6,368 bases of DNA from an uncultured Oscillospiraceae bacterium. Lineage in GTDB: Bacteria; Bacillota; Clostridia; Oscillospirales; Oscillospiraceae. Under the pieces are notes generated by a model, which saw only the letters and a list, made by a program, of their open reading frames with translations, was not told where the DNA came from and made no database searches. The translations under genes were made by a program, and so were the position numbers. Shown piece by piece: positions 6,211 through 6,368 of this stretch (positions are counted from its first letter, which is position 1; each line of letters begins with the position of its first letter). The stretch covers positions 1-6,368 of the forward strand of contig CAKUJA010000107.1 of NCBI GenBank assembly GCA_934661135.1, read 5' to 3'.

Positions 6211-6221
6211 TTTTTGAAAAA

Positions 6222-6237
6222 AAGCGAAAAAACGCTT
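6222..6237 (+). other. Weak A-rich hairpin after the mutase gene
   Basis: AAGCG (6222-6226) and CGCTT (6233-6237) pair around a loop of six A. No T-tract follows (GCAAATTACT), so it is a poor terminator. Its 3' arm overlaps the -35 box of the tRNA-Pro promoter. The A-tracts at 6217-6223 and 6227-6232 lie where an UP element would sit for that promoter, which may be the real reason for the composition. Confidence 0.4.
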
Positions 6238-6264
6238 GCAAATTACTCCCGGGTATGCTATGAT
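6236..6264 (+). promoter_or_regulatory. Promoter of tRNA-Pro
   Basis: -35 TTGCAA (6236-6241), a 17-bp spacer and -10 TATGAT (6259-6264), with an extended -10 TG at 6256-6257 (TGCTATGAT). Initiation near 6271 would give about 25 nt of leader before the tRNA. A-tracts directly upstream resemble an UP element, common at stable-RNA promoters. Confidence 0.8.
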
Positions 6265-6295
6265 AGTTGCGCTCTGAGGGGCGAAAACAGCATAT

Positions 6296-6368
6296 CCGGG
6301 TGTGGCGAAGTTTGGTATCGCGCTTGAATGGGGTTCAAGAGGCCGCTGGTTCGAATCCAGTCACTCGG
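6296..6368 (+). tRNA. tRNA-Pro (anticodon GGG), 3' end cut by window edge
   Basis: The cloverleaf is complete through position 72. Acceptor strands CCGGGTG (6296-6302) and CACTCGG (6362-6368) pair with one G-U. The D stem is GCGA/TCGC. The anticodon stem CTTGA/TCAAG encloses loop ATGGGGT, giving anticodon GGG (6330-6332), which reads CCC and CCU. The T arm GCTGG/CCAGT has the canonical loop TTCGAAT. The window ends exactly after the acceptor stem, so the discriminator base and any encoded CCA are not visible. Confidence 0.95.

Noticed and set aside
4286..6368. tRNA genes as an integration site of a mobile element
   Set aside because: Both tRNAs are complete in the visible part, and I see no integrase, transposase or duplicated tRNA 3' fragment in the window.

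Overview
The window looks like chromosomal DNA of a moderately GC-rich Clostridia member, probably a gut Oscillospiraceae/Ruminococcaceae-type bacterium. This rests on AGGAGG-type ribosome sites, sigma-A promoters, an S-layer-homology (SLH) surface protein with bacterial Ig-like and beta-helix modules, an encoded tRNA CCA end, and a cobalamin riboswitch in front of a lipoprotein. The genus cannot be fixed by eye.

Layout: (1) Positions 1-97, minus strand, hold the first 32 codons of a lipoprotein whose body lies outside the window. (2) Positions 134-516 hold its complete control region on the minus strand: a near-consensus sigma-A promoter, a cobalamin (B12) riboswitch aptamer and an intrinsic terminator as expression platform. 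(3) Positions 584-4024, minus strand, encode a 1146-residue secreted SLH-anchored beta-helix/BIG2 protein. It has its own promoter, a leader carrying two abutting perfect palindromes, and a strong terminator. (4) Positions 4286-4403, minus strand, hold tRNA-Leu(UAA) fused to its terminator. (5) Positions 4418-4499 are a divergent promoter region serving tRNA-Leu leftward and a phosphohexomutase rightward. (6) Positions 4531-6210, plus strand, encode an alpha-phosphoglucomutase/phosphomannomutase of the PgcA/PGM2 type. (7) Positions 6222-6368, plus strand, hold an extended -10 promoter and tRNA-Pro(GGG), which the window edge cuts just before the discriminator base.

These are separate transcription units rather than one pathway. 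The B12-controlled lipoprotein is most simply the substrate-binding component of a corrinoid uptake ABC transporter. The SLH protein is a cell-wall-attached surface protein, probably for adhesion or glycan contact. The mutase supplies glucose-1-phosphate/glucose-6-phosphate interconversion for envelope sugars or glycogen. I see no CRISPR array, transposase, integrase or undescribed multi-gene defence system. The most interesting signals are the paired palindromes in the SLH gene leader, the composition break inside the SLH gene, and an unusual T-loop base in tRNA-Leu.
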